A DNA stretch of 64,000 nt from CAYRFQ01 sp964423615 (GTDB lineage Bacteria; Planctomycetota; Planctomycetia; Gemmatales; Gemmataceae). Of the stretch, positions 7,735 to 17,206 are shown piece by piece. The stretch is taken from the NCBI GenBank assembly GCA_964423615.1, contig CAYRFQ010000029.1, forward strand, positions 22,738 through 86,737, given 5' to 3'. Every line of letters begins with the position of its first letter. The stretch's first letter is position 1. A program made the translations under genes and the position numbers. The notes beneath the pieces are model-generated. The model saw only the letters and a program-made list of their open reading frames with translations. It was not told where the DNA came from and searched no databases.

Positions 7735-10047
7735 TCAAGGTGCGATCTGGCTCGGAATGTCTTTCTTCAACCGAGGCACATGCGGAACGAAGTCGCGGAC
7801 ACCATTCATAATGAACCCCATGATCCGAGCATTCAGTCGGTTCAACAATTCCGTTGCCCGGTGTACGGTTGGCAGTTTGCTGACGTCCCGGAGCACTGAA
7901 AAAATGACGGCGTCGGCGTAGTTGGCGAGTACGAGAGATTCCGGAACGGCCAACACCGGTGACGAATCCAGGATGATGAAGTCAAAATGGGCGCGGAGTT
8001 GCTTGAGGCTCTGGTCCGCAACGTCCAGGGAGATGCAATTCAGTGTGTGGCGTGTGACATTTCCCGAAGACATCAAAAACAGGTTGTTCGTTGGAAGTGG
8101 CTGGACCGCTGCAAGGACGTCACATTCTCCGTTAAGGAGTTCACTGACGCCAGGACTGATACTCGCATCGAATAGGCGGTGGAGGCTCGGGTTTCTGAGA
8201 TCGAAATCGATGAGGAGGGTTTTTTTGCCGCCTCGAGCCAGACTCGCCGCGAGGTGCCCGGCTGTCGATGTCTTTCCTTCTCCCATTTGGGCGCTGGTGA
8301 CCAGAAACATCTGAAGATTTTCACTCATGCTTGCAGACAGGACCATCGTTCGAACGGCATCCACCGAGTCAACAAGAAGGTCGTCGGTGTTAAGTTCTGG
8401 CTTGCCCCACACTTGGAAGCCCTGCGAGCGGGTAAAATCCGGCAGTGATCCAATGGGATGAAGTCCAATGCTTCGAGCGACATCCTCCCGGCAACCGATG
8501 CGTCGCGACTTGTACTCGAACCAGGCGAATGCGAAAAGGACGAAGAACAAGCACCCCACTCCACCAGCCACAGTGTACATTTCCCTTTTACCAAACGTGG
8601 GGGGAGGGTAACCAACAGCCCCGTTACCCATGAGTGACACTCGAGGTGGGCCATTTTTGTTCATTTCCATTCCGAGCAGCGTGTCTCGAGCCTTCTTGTA
8701 GATGTGTTCGATGTCTTCTTTTTTTGCTCGGAGGATTTCCATTCGCAAGTTTGTTTTGATGCGAGCTTGGTTTTCAACACCCATATTTGTAATTTCTTCT
8801 TGCAACGACTTTTGCTGGTCCTTGAGGTCATTGAGTTCAGCAAGTAGGTCTGTGAAATGAAGAGGGCGGGGCTTTTGGTGTGAGCTTTCGGTCGGCTTCG
8901 ATTCCTCAAATAGCTCCGGTTGACTCAAATCGAGAAATTCAAGACGGGCTTCCAACACGGCGATGATCGGTCTGGCCTTATCGGGTTTTACGGTTCTCCG
9001 GATTGCTTTGATTTGCTCGTCAATACTCTTTTTCTCTCTATGAACTTGGGACATGCGCCCTGCTACGGGGAATTCTTTGGCCTTCCATGGCGTCCGCAGT
9101 TCGGTCAATTTTGTCTCGGGATCTGTGTAAAGCAGATAAACGCCACTCAGACGAGAAAGACACCCAGGAGAACCAAGTGTGTGGGCCAGTCGCGGAAGAT
9201 GATGGCTCCGAAAAGATTTCTGAATTTGAGCCTCGACTTCCAGTTTCTTAGTTTTTGTCCTGAGCACTTCTTTCATGATCCAGGTGAGCAGAAGCGTCTG
9301 TAACTGTTGTTGGACATCGAGTTGTTGGAGGTTGGCCCCTTTAGCAATGAGGGCGAGTTCAAGGAGTTCCCGCTGCACACCTTGCAGGGCTTCCTCCTTT
9401 TCTGCGCGAATGCGATTGAGTTCTGCGATTCGGTGGTGCATCTCTCTTTGAGTCGTGTTTTTGTGATACAATAAATAGGAATTGGCGATAGCGTCCACCA
9501 GAATTTTCAATTCACCAATGTCATCTCCCTCCAAGCTAATCTTCATGTTTTCGGGAGACGAATCGAACCCAACTTTGATGGCTTCTTCAATGGCGATGAC
9601 CGGGTCCACCTTGCTTCGGACGTATTTGAGTTTCTTCACCTTAGGTTGATCGAGAGCATGGGAAATCACTTCACGACTCTTCACATGGCCGACTTGGATT
9701 TGTCGGAACAGATGAAAATCCTTGTCCTTATGTTTCCCGCCTAGCACATCCACCCTTGTGGATGACACACGAAGTCTTGCAACCGCTGAGTTTCTGGTTG
9801 GTGGGACGACGAACCAAATCATAGTGCTGACAATGGCCCCAACCAACAGCCCAATAAGCAAGGCACGAATACCATGTCGCCGCAAGGCTTTCAGCAATGC
9901 CAACGGAGTGAGCTTCTCTTGGTTGTTTCCGGAAGACGGCGAAGCATTAGACTTAACCAATTTGCTCGAAGTTGAGACACCATCCGGAGAACCATTGGAG
10001 TGGATTGGGGTTAACTCTCCGGCAGAGTTGTGGGATAGATGTTTCAT
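7735..10047 (-). CDS. Wzc-like chain-length regulator fused to BY-kinase-type P-loop domain
   Basis: 770 residues. Wzz-like part: transmembrane helix at about 60-82, a large periplasmic region with coiled coils (about 200-260 and 390-460), and a second helix at about 491-512. The cytoplasmic P-loop domain follows: Walker A in MGEGKTS (589-594), Walker A' LLIDFDLR (611-618) and Walker B FIILDSSP (690-697). Such proteins set polysaccharide chain length together with the Wza pore. Two oddities: the A' motif has Phe where Ala is usual, and the C-terminus (HVPRLKKDIPSQIAP) has no tyrosine cluster, so the classic autophosphorylation tail is absent. ATG at 10047 with GGTGG five bases upstream is preferred to the GTG at 10056. 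It heads the minus-strand block of sugar transferase, deacetylase, acyltransferase and amidotransferase. Confidence 0.85.
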   Translation of the reverse strand: MKHLSHNSAGELTPIHSNGSPDGVSTSSKLVKSNASPSSGNNQEKLTPLALLKALRRHGIRALLIGLLVGAIVSTMIWFVVPPTRNSAVARLRVSSTRVDVLGGKHKDKDFHLFRQIQVGHVKSREVISHALDQPKVKKLKYVRSKVDPVIAIEEAIKVGFDSSPENMKISLEGDDIGELKILVDAIANSYLLYHKNTTQREMHHRIAELNRIRAEKEEALQGVQRELLELALIAKGANLQQLDVQQQLQTLLLTWIMKEVLRTKTKKLEVEAQIQKSFRSHHLPRLAHTLGSPGCLSRLSGVYLLYTDPETKLTELRTPWKAKEFPVAGRMSQVHREKKSIDEQIKAIRRTVKPDKARPIIAVLEARLEFLDLSQPELFEESKPTESSHQKPRPLHFTDLLAELNDLKDQQKSLQEEITNMGVENQARIKTNLRMEILRAKKEDIEHIYKKARDTLLGMEMNKNGPPRVSLMGNGAVGYPPPTFGKREMYTVAGGVGCLFFVLFAFAWFEYKSRRIGCREDVARSIGLHPIGSLPDFTRSQGFQVWGKPELNTDDLLVDSVDAVRTMVLSASMSENLQMFLVTSAQMGEGKTSTAGHLAASLARGGKKTLLIDFDLRNPSLHRLFDASISPGVSELLNGECDVLAAVQPLPTNNLFLMSSGNVTRHTLNCISLDVADQSLKQLRAHFDFIILDSSPVLAVPESLVLANYADAVIFSVLRDVSKLPTVHRATELLNRLNARIMGFIMNGVRDFVPHVPRLKKDIPSQIAP

Positions 10048-10180
10048 GTCTTCCACCGTTTGTTGAATGGTTGGATGGTTGTAAGCTCGGGTTCTTGATG
10101 GCGGATAGAAGTTCCGACGTCTGTGGTTGTCATCGGAGGATCATTGGATTCGTTGTGGTCTGAAGAGAGTTTTGTCGCGT

Positions 10181-10197
10181 GGCTCCCAAAATGCCAA
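10181..10197 (-). promoter_or_regulatory. Weak sigma-54-like element upstream of the wzc-like gene
   Basis: The minus strand reads TTGGCATTTTGGGAGCC. The -24 half is ideal and the GG/GC spacing of ten bases is right, but the -12 half is GGAGCC instead of TTGCW. It lies about 135 bases upstream of the start at 10047. Confidence 0.25.
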
Positions 10198-10543
10198 CAG
10201 GCAGAGTGAGTCATCTGTTCAAGCATTCCAATCGAGTCCTACAAACTGCAACGCGAAGATCGATTGTGGTTTCCGACAGCAAAAATCTCAATTGTCGAAA
10301 ACACGTTTGGATCCGCCAGTTTAAGTGGTCTCGATGGCCAATAAGTTCGGAGACGTCTCCGCTTAGGGTCTTGTGTACCAATCGATGGTAAGAACGTTGG
10401 GCAAATAGCTTGCCAATTCGCTTTTCTATCTTCTGCGTCGGTTCCAATTTGCCTCAAGTGTTGTCGTGAGTACCCTCAATCTTGCAAATGGACATCGCAT
10501 CTCGCGTCATATCTCCGCGTTTTTTGGTGACATCCTTCTGGAC

Positions 10544-10572
10544 TGTCAACGCGCGTAATCAGTTTTTTGACA
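10544..10572. promoter_or_regulatory. Spaced inverted repeat TGTCAA-N17-TTGACA
   Basis: Two half sites in the same relative orientation as at 2475 and 17250, but with 17 instead of 6 bases between them. The extra 11 bases are about one helical turn, which would keep both half sites on the same face of the DNA. It is about 350 bases upstream of the weak -24/-12 element. Confidence 0.3.
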
Positions 10573-12175
10573 CTGAAGTGTAAACGGAACAGGATTGCTT
10601 TGTTTTTCAGTCCGAGAATGTTAGAAGGGCTCGCGTTCAGAAGTTGACCCTCCCACCGAGTGTCACCTCCTCGCTTATGGGCCTCCAAAATGAAAACTGC
10701 CCGTTGCGGAGAGGGGAGTTTTACACGATTCGGTCCTTGCGCTGTAAAAAGTGTCGAAGGCTGTCAACTTTGGATGAGAACACTTGACGCTCAGGAAAGA
10801 CACTTCTGCCGAAAAAGCCGCGTGCTTCCTTTTGCATCGAAGAACTGACGACAAGCAGAGAGGCAAACCCGCCGAGTGTTGGTGCCGAGGTTTGATGGTG
10901 GGAAAGCTGTTTGTTCGGCAGCTTGTCCAAACTCGACTACATTGCTTTTGGGTGGCAGGGCAGGCGGAGAACAGGAACTGCGATACGAGCTATCGTTCAC
11001 GACCACGGAACAGGTGCATGGGATTGTAATGTGTTCTAGCGCTGCGTTCGTCGCGGGTGGAAAAACTGTCTTTCGACCGTTGGAGAAAGATGACAACAGG
11101 CCCCAGGCTTTCGGAGACCGATTCCGAGGAAGTTTGGAAAATAATCGAGTAGAAGCAGTGAAGACGGGTTGAATTTGCAGTTGGGTTCAAAGTCGTTTTC
11201 GAGTTTCGATGGTCCAAGACTGAGCATTGGAATCTTGCTTGTGGGGCATGCTGTGGAGCCAAGGAGTCTTTCAGTTGGCAGGGTCGCGCCACCGTCATTT
11301 CCCAACCGTCACACTAGACTTTGTTGGACAAACAATGTCCGAATTATCCGTGAGAAAGAGTTCGAACTCCCATCTCGGCGTAACGTGCCTCACACCAACA
11401 GAAGCTCCAGGTCGATGTTCCAGTCCAAGCGTAGGCGAGAAGTTGGGTATGGTATTTCGAAAAAATTAAGTTGATGGGTACAGAAAATGCTCAGGGTGAG
11501 TCAATTGACAATCCGGACGAGTGAAAGTCTCGAGGCTTGGAGTGCCTTTAGGCCAAAGAAATGTGCAGTCGAGAATCTCGAGTGAACCATTGGCCGATTG
11601 AAAAAGTTCCGCACTTTGAATGTAGAGAACGCTCTCAAGCCATTTTGGCGAATGCTTGGAACCATGCCCCCTCTGGACTGAATTCTTGAGGAGTAAGACT
11701 GATTTTCTTCAAACCTGTATCAGTGCATTGGAGATCGGACCTGGATCCGGGGAATTTTGTCGACCACTTTCATCGTGAGGGTGTGCAGAGTTGCTACAGC
11801 ATTTTCAAGTTTGCTTCCTTCAACAACAAGTTTCGTGCTGGACGTTCTTCCCGATTTTGGAATTTGACTTTGCTGAGAATGTCGGAAGTTCGCCTAAGTT
11901 GTGTTAGCTGTCGTGTGAGTTGAATGAGGGCTGCACAATCTTAGTGGACCTGAGACTACTATGGAAGAGAATAACGGAAGAGAATGATTGATCGAGTTTC
12001 TTTTCAAAATTCATGGTGACGCGGTTATGATCTTGTTAGTTCCATGAAAAATTATTTTTCTTCGTTATTTCTTTTCCTTTCAAGGAAGAGTTGGTACTAT
12101 GATATTAAAGCTCGGCACATGGAATTGTTTTTATTCATTAATCTATACCCCCTCCGAGCTAGCATTGTATTTGCA

Positions 12176-12314
12176 GTTCAACTCACATGCCTTCTCGTCG
12201 GCAAAACAGTTTCTCGACCCCTAATGAAATTGAGAAACATTACGAAGTTTAACTCACCTGCCTTCCCGTCGGCAAAATAGTTCCTCAACCCCCCATAAGA
12301 AATTGAGAAACATT
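12176..12314. repeat. Tandem duplication, period about 71 bases
   Basis: Two imperfect copies (12176-12241 and 12247-12314) share GTTYAACTCAC, TGCCTTC, CGTCGGCAAAA, AGTT.CTC.ACCCC and AATTGAGAAACATT. The second copy overlaps the presumed first codons of the PilZ gene. The duplication could move or copy a control element for that gene. Confidence 0.75.
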
Positions 12315-12815
12315 TTGAAACACATCGTCGGACTGGGTATTCGTGACCTCGGAGCCACCTCCAACCGCCATCGTGAGATTATTCCTTTGAGTCAACCTCC
12401 TGATTCCCCCCAACCAGCAGAGGCCTCTCCTCAAACCGTGTCAGTCTCTCCCCCTAGAGAAGCACCGGAAAACTCATCGGAGTTGCGTGAGGCCATTCGT
12501 CGTCTCATCGCTACGCAAAAGCAAAGAGAGTTTCGTGTAGATGGTCGAGACGAAGAGCGAATTCTCCTTAGCCAATCCGTAAAGATTCGCTTGGAAGACC
12601 AGCAAGAAATCAGCGTTCTGAGTCAAGACCTATCTCCCTCAGGAATCGGTCTAGTTAGCACACGAAGTTTGTTAGGTCGAAAACTTCGACTTATCCTTCC
12701 CACGGAGACTCCGGACTGCCCTACGATTACGATCATTGTCCGGATACTATGGAGTTATGCTGTCACCGAAGATCTCTACAAAAACGGGGGATTATTCTTG
12801 GAACTCGTGAAATGA
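12303..12815 (+). CDS. PilZ-domain protein (predicted c-di-GMP receptor)
   Basis: About 170 residues. A Pro/Ser-rich N-terminal third is followed by a PilZ beta-barrel at about residues 75-168. Arg-rich segment QREFRVDGR precedes the barrel, and VLSQDLSPSGIGLVS supplies the D-x-S-x-x-G half of the c-di-GMP site. It has no membrane segment. Its place inside an EPS locus suggests that c-di-GMP controls synthesis or export, a common arrangement, but the partner is not visible from sequence. The start is uncertain: the only codons upstream of the conserved part are TTG (12303 or 12315), and the 5' end lies inside a tandem repeat. It converges on the BBP7 gene. Confidence 0.78.
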   Translation: MRNILKHIVGLGIRDLGATSNRHREIIPLSQPPDSPQPAEASPQTVSVSPPREAPENSSELREAIRRLIATQKQREFRVDGRDEERILLSQSVKIRLEDQQEISVLSQDLSPSGIGLVSTRSLLGRKLRLILPTETPDCPTITIIVRILWSYAVTEDLYKNGGLFLELVK

Positions 12816-12929
12816 TATTCAGGCCGAGCCTGGCATACTCCCTGAGTCTTGATACGGGTCTCCAGGTCTTTGGACCGCCATGTCAATTTTTTGGCGGGAC
12901 AAGGATTCCCAGTTCGTGAATCTGCTCGA

Positions 12930-14690
12930 TTACCAGACGAACCTGACGCCCGTGTTGAGCCCGTGAATGAAAATAAAGTCGTCCGTGAGAGAGACTGGTG
13001 GTCGGCTCAACCTCGCTGGAGTCGTTCCTGCGCTCGATGGAAAAGCGGGAAGTTGGGCTGTATCGACAACTGGGTCAATTTGGTCCCCTGGCCAAAGAGC
13101 ATTGCTCATTCCCAAAAACGAATACCCGAAGAAAAAGATACACTGCTGACCGATTGGAAAAGTAAACTTCACGTTAATCTCAGGGACAAAGCCGATTTTG
13201 GTTCGTTCAAAGGTCCCCAAGTTCGGATCTGCTGCGAACAAACCACCGGGGGAAACGATAGTCGTCCCTCCAGGCGAAGTTTGAGCTTGCGCACCCTCGA
13301 CGACCAGTTGTTGGTGAATGGCCCCAACTCCAAACTTGAAATCCGAACTTGCAATGAAACAAGAAGTGACGTAGTTCAGGCTGAAACCGACTTGGGGTCC
13401 GTAGAACCTACTTGCGGTTTGAAAAACATCCTTTACGGCAAGTGTGGTTCCTTCGAACGGCAGCAATTCTGGGAAACCGCTCAAGTCGTTTTCAAAAGCC
13501 GATACGGAGCTAACACTTAGATTGGCGGCCAAGTTGAGGTGTCGCAAACCTCCCATGACATCAATCCGAATTGTCTGACCCGGCCAATTTGCGAACACGT
13601 TACGCCACCCATTCACCTCGACTCCCCACAACTGTACATCCGCCTCCCCAAATATTACCCCCGAAGCAATTCCGGGCGAAGCCACCAGAAAGCTACTTCC
13701 TTGCGGATCGTTCAAACGAAAAAAGGAACGAAATAGAGTTGGGGCGGTGTCTGCTCGGAAGCCAATTGACCTTTCAGCCAAGAAAAATCCAGTCAACTCT
13801 ACGCCGGTCGCTCGGAAAGGTGGCGTGTGCGGGAGTACAGGGTCGTAATCCAAATCGAACAAATATCCGACCGTGAAGCGAGCACCCGAGAGAGGTCGGT
13901 CCTCGAACTGAAAGTTTTGTTGGAGAGGTTGCGTGTCGGTGGAGGCGAGGCTGATCGGCACTTCCATATTTTCAAAGAACCACCAGAGGTACTCCACGTC
14001 CGCCGTAACGCCGCGAGCGCCAACAGGACCCGCCGGAAGAAAGGACGAAACGGTGTGGTCGCTCAAGGCCTCCGGAGCGGTCTGTTCGACTGGAAAAGTC
14101 GGGTAAACCGGACTTGGCCAGGAATCCGTTTGGTCGAAAGTAGAGGGCGGACTTTCCTTTGCGTCGGAGGTTTCTTGCGGTTGAGACGGTGTTTGCGGAA
14201 GAGGGAGGTGCTCCTCCGCTTCTTTAGTCCTCTCTACCGCAAAAAACTGTCTGCCTGGCAGAACCGAAGTAGAAACAGGGCGGGAATTCTTGACTGGCCA
14301 GACATGGTTAAATGTTGTCTCGCTTGTTGGCGGCAACGCACTCAATGGCAAGTCCTTCAGATTTGTTGGTAAAGGCATCGGGAGAGGGAGCGGATTCTCT
14401 TCGACCTCAGGCTCGATTGTTGTCACGGTCCCGAACTCCGCTCCGGTTGAGTGCGGACTGGCATTCTGGTTTACTTCTGGAGACCGAGCCATCCTGTCGT
14501 CAGATAGTGAGTCTGAGTTGCGAAGTGGTTTGGGCAATTTCGAGGGGACAAAAGACAGAGGCACCTCCTCCCAAACAGCGGTATATTGAGCCAAGGAGGT
14601 GGCCGGGTCCCAAACCCACCCCAACAAGAGCACGCTGATCTGAATCAGACCGACCAGACCCGTGGTTAACCCACCGCGTTTGCTGAACAT
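12930..14690 (-). CDS. BBP7-family outer-membrane beta-barrel protein
   Basis: 586 residues. The signal peptide (about 1-33) ends near ATSLAQ, followed by a 240-residue Pro/Ser/Thr/Glu-rich linker and a C-terminal barrel domain beginning near GVTADVEYLWWFF. The end IHGLNTGVRFVW has a terminal aromatic residue, as expected for a barrel strand. This matches Planctomycete BBP7 (putative beta barrel porin-7) proteins, which are thought to sit in the outer membrane. The start ATG 14690 is supported by AAGGAGG six bases upstream; an upstream frame extension to 14795 lacks this. It is the last gene of the three-gene run Wza-like, small secreted protein, BBP7. A role as an EPS-associated porin or adhesin is inference from position. 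Confidence 0.8.
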   Translation of the reverse strand: MFSKRGGLTTGLVGLIQISVLLLGWVWDPATSLAQYTAVWEEVPLSFVPSKLPKPLRNSDSLSDDRMARSPEVNQNASPHSTGAEFGTVTTIEPEVEENPLPLPMPLPTNLKDLPLSALPPTSETTFNHVWPVKNSRPVSTSVLPGRQFFAVERTKEAEEHLPLPQTPSQPQETSDAKESPPSTFDQTDSWPSPVYPTFPVEQTAPEALSDHTVSSFLPAGPVGARGVTADVEYLWWFFENMEVPISLASTDTQPLQQNFQFEDRPLSGARFTVGYLFDLDYDPVLPHTPPFRATGVELTGFFLAERSIGFRADTAPTLFRSFFRLNDPQGSSFLVASPGIASGVIFGEADVQLWGVEVNGWRNVFANWPGQTIRIDVMGGLRHLNLAANLSVSSVSAFENDLSGFPELLPFEGTTLAVKDVFQTASRFYGPQVGFSLNYVTSCFIASSDFKFGVGAIHQQLVVEGAQAQTSPGGTTIVSPGGLFAADPNLGTFERTKIGFVPEINVKFTFPIGQQCIFFFGYSFLGMSNALWPGDQIDPVVDTAQLPAFPSSAGTTPARLSRPPVSLTDDFIFIHGLNTGVRFVW

Positions 14691-15053
14691 GCCTGTCCTC
14701 CTTGCTAGCATCGTCCACTTGCCCGTTCGCCCGTACTCTTCATTGAATTCGGATGCCCGGTACAGGCCACACTTCCGACCGAAGTACCAAGCCAATGAAT
14801 GGGTTCAGCCACTCCTTGGCCCCGAGCCGTTAGCTCTTCTGAGCTCATGTCCAAATCCAGAGAGGCGAAAGCCTCAGGCGGAGAATTCGTTCTTTGCGAG
14901 AGAGCTGAAGTCCAACACAGATTTGTCTCGTGCAACACTCGCTGAGGTTGTGTGCCAACCGTTTGGCGTTCTTGTAGGGATGGCAGAGGGATGGCGGCGA
15001 AGCCTCTATGCTTCGGAAACGGCGGTCCCTCCATCCAACCCGAACAGGGAAGA
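14691..15053. other. Intergenic spacer with small hairpin
   Basis: No gene seen. A perfect small hairpin GAGGC-GAAA-GCCTC lies at 14862-14875. It lacks a following T-run on either strand, so I do not call it a terminator. Confidence 0.4.
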
Positions 15054-15494
15054 TTACCTTCCCCGAAGGCCACGTGGTTGAAAGCTGGAGGACCCGGTGA
15101 CCACAGTCCGGAAATACCGCGATTGAGACTGAAAACCGAAGCCCTGTGATCCCCCTTGGTGCGTCTGAAAGCCAGCCCTAACTCCTGTGGGGGCCAGTTC
15201 GGAATCTTGTGGTTGGCTTGTCGCGCGTTGGGTCGTGAAGTTCTGCTGAACCGTGTTGATCTGGTTTTGAAGACCGAGCACAGATTGCCGGAACTGTAAT
15301 TGGGGGCGGACCAACGTCGCGTAGTTGAACGATGGTGACCCTCCCGCCCGGAGCAAGTTCAAGTACGGACTAACGGCGGGCCCTCGCGCCGGTGCCATGC
15401 CCGGTCGAAAAGTGGGGGCTAAGGGGGACTGCGCAACCACCGTCCCGGTCGACAACAAGACAAGAATTCCAGAGACCCATAGTTTGCTTTTCAT
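15054..15494 (-). CDS. Small secreted protein of unknown function in the EPS block
   Basis: 146 residues. A signal peptide (about 1-22, LWVSGILVLLSTGTVVAQS) precedes a mature part rich in Gln, Ser, Gly and Arg, with a conserved-looking segment SPYLNLLRAGGSPSFNYATLVRPQ. The ATG at 15494 has AGGAGG seven bases upstream, better than the adjacent TTG at 15497. It lies 74 bases downstream of the Wza-like gene and 363 bases before the BBP7 gene, so probably shares their transcript. I do not recognise a named family. Similar short PYLNLLR-type secreted proteins occur in planctomycetes as far as I recall. Likely a cell-envelope component. Confidence 0.7.
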   Translation of the reverse strand: MKSKLWVSGILVLLSTGTVVAQSPLAPTFRPGMAPARGPAVSPYLNLLRAGGSPSFNYATLVRPQLQFRQSVLGLQNQINTVQQNFTTQRATSQPQDSELAPTGVRAGFQTHQGGSQGFGFQSQSRYFRTVVTGSSSFQPRGLRGR

Positions 15495-15568
15495 CAAGTT
15501 CCCTCCTCAGGAGTCACAGCGTTTCGTCGTTGTATTTCGATCCGACAAATTGTTTCCGAAAACTTCCA

Positions 15569-16858
15569 TCAAAATCCGCCTATCAGACCGATACCCTGTT
15601 CATTGCCTTGAAGCGAGCGGAAGGTTGAATTTCCGAGCAAGATGGCCCCGAAGACGCGTTCCACTGGGGCGAGGAATCGGTCGAAGTAAGTGTTCAGGGT
15701 TATGAGTGGGTCCGCTCTGACATACACCCGGTCTCCCGGCAGAAGTTGGTAGTTCGTTTTCGTGATTCCTCGTTGGGTGATGTCCCGCCAGTTCACGGGC
15801 AGAATGGCGCCATCTTCTCCAGACGGCCCCGGCCGAGCGACCCAAACATGACTCCGGGAAGCCACCGCCGGGAGGCCATTGACCTGGCCGATGGCATCGA
15901 GGACGGTTTCGTTCCCCGTTACGGGAAGGATAATGAGTTGCTCCCCCAAACCTCCCCCGTCAAATAGAACGTAATATACCTGGCTATTGAAACCAACTAT
16001 GTCGACCGACATGATGGGATCCTGGAGGAACTCTGATAGATGTTCTTCGATTTTGTTCTTGGCTTGGGGGATCGTCAGTCCGGTAACGAAAACGGACCCG
16101 TAAGTGCCCAAACCGATCGTTCCGTCCCCTCGAACGAGGTGCTGCCCTTGAATGGCTTGAAGGCCTCCGGCCTGCACAAGCTTAACTTCCACGGTTCCTT
16201 CATCAACCCATCGAGGCGTCTGGATTACCTTTTTGAGGCCCTTCGCGACGGCCAAACTGGCCTGTTCGGCACTGAGGTTAGCCACAGATATAGATATATC
16301 ATAGGGAGTACCGACTCGGATGGTACCATCTAATTCTACTGTAAAGTTGGCAGCTATGGGCAGTTTAGCAAGAATAAGGTCTTGTTGATCTTGTTCGTCT
16401 TTAAGTGCTTTCACCGGATATTCGACCGAGATGACGTCGAGAGGACGGATTGGCCGATCCGGCTTGGGGAGTAAGTTTCCACTACTCAGTTGCAGAACAT
16501 CGGGAGGCGCTAGGACATAGGGCGGCAACACCCGTTTTCTCTGTTCGGTCGCTACAGGGAGGACGTTCGGTGGAGGAACCTTCTGACCAGGAACGACAGC
16601 CATTCCGGTTGCGTGGGGGCCGAGATGACTCGAAGCCGCATTCGCCGACGGAAGGTTTTTCCCTCTGGCGAATTCTCCAAGTGCTGGCTTGGCCCCTCGG
16701 CTCCTTTCCCTGACTGAAATCGCCTCTGGCTCGAAGGGATGATCCACGCCTTTGGTTCGCGGCGAGTTTCTACCGATGCAGCCGGTCCCGCAAACAATAA
16801 GACAGAGGAAGACCAGTCCCCCGACGTTGCGCACTTTGGTCGCACCCAGGTCCGGCAT
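15569..16858 (-). CDS. Wza-like polysaccharide export lipoprotein (Poly_export/SLBB)
   Basis: 429 residues. The type-II signal peptide ends at Cys27 (LIVCGTGC), giving an outer-membrane lipoprotein. A Poly_export domain begins near residue 112 (YVLAPPDVL, RPLDVISVEYPV), and SLBB-like domains follow: RGDGTIGLGTYGSVFVTGLT near 243-262, then VYYVLFDGGGLGEQLIILPVTGNETVLDAI near 294-323, and LLPGDRVYV near 372. It should form the periplasmic/outer-membrane channel for the EPS, working with the Wzc-like protein at 7735-10047. Start ATG 16858 is chosen for AGGAG seven bases upstream and the lipoprotein signal; the open frame runs 80 codons further up without homology. It is the first gene of its minus-strand run. 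Confidence 0.87.
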   Translation of the reverse strand: MPDLGATKVRNVGGLVFLCLIVCGTGCIGRNSPRTKGVDHPFEPEAISVRERSRGAKPALGEFARGKNLPSANAASSHLGPHATGMAVVPGQKVPPPNVLPVATEQRKRVLPPYVLAPPDVLQLSSGNLLPKPDRPIRPLDVISVEYPVKALKDEQDQQDLILAKLPIAANFTVELDGTIRVGTPYDISISVANLSAEQASLAVAKGLKKVIQTPRWVDEGTVEVKLVQAGGLQAIQGQHLVRGDGTIGLGTYGSVFVTGLTIPQAKNKIEEHLSEFLQDPIMSVDIVGFNSQVYYVLFDGGGLGEQLIILPVTGNETVLDAIGQVNGLPAVASRSHVWVARPGPSGEDGAILPVNWRDITQRGITKTNYQLLPGDRVYVRADPLITLNTYFDRFLAPVERVFGAILLGNSTFRSLQGNEQGIGLIGGF

Positions 16859-17206
16859 GAGTCTGCTCCTGTAGGTATCATGGAGGCCATGCTTGGTTCT
16901 TGATTTGATTCGCAAAAGGATTTTGTCGCGTATACACAATTCGGAGGTCGAATGCAATCGAAAAAATCTTCGCGGAGGTAGGCGGCTAGACCGAAGGGAT
17001 TCCGTTATTACTAGTGTGGGTAAGAGCCAAAGCCTTCTCGACCGAGGCGTTGAGACTTCTGTCGATTCCGGTGCCAACGAATTCAATAAGCGAATCACCG
17101 TCGACGGAAAGATTGGCTCATAAGCGCGTTGGAGTTTGGAGGGTGGTGACAGTGGTGGAGCAAACGCGAGTGTTCGAGAACTGCTTTACCAAGGAGAGAA
17201 ACGTTC

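Larger units (their letters stand above)
10048..12302. other. 2.2-kb gene-poor region between wzc-like and PilZ genes
   Basis: Only short unrelated open frames occur, none with recognisable protein character. It contains a spaced TGTCAA/TTGACA pair (10544-10572), a single TGTCAA at 10762, a weak -24/-12 candidate (10181-10197) and a 71-base tandem duplication just before the PilZ gene (12176-12314). A degenerate third copy of part of that repeat may lie near 11047-11085. I see nothing else in it. Confidence 0.5.

Noticed and set aside
11047..11085. Possible third copy of the 71-base repeat
   Set aside because: The resemblance (GGAAAAACTGTCTTTCGACC) is short and needs gaps; too weak to call.
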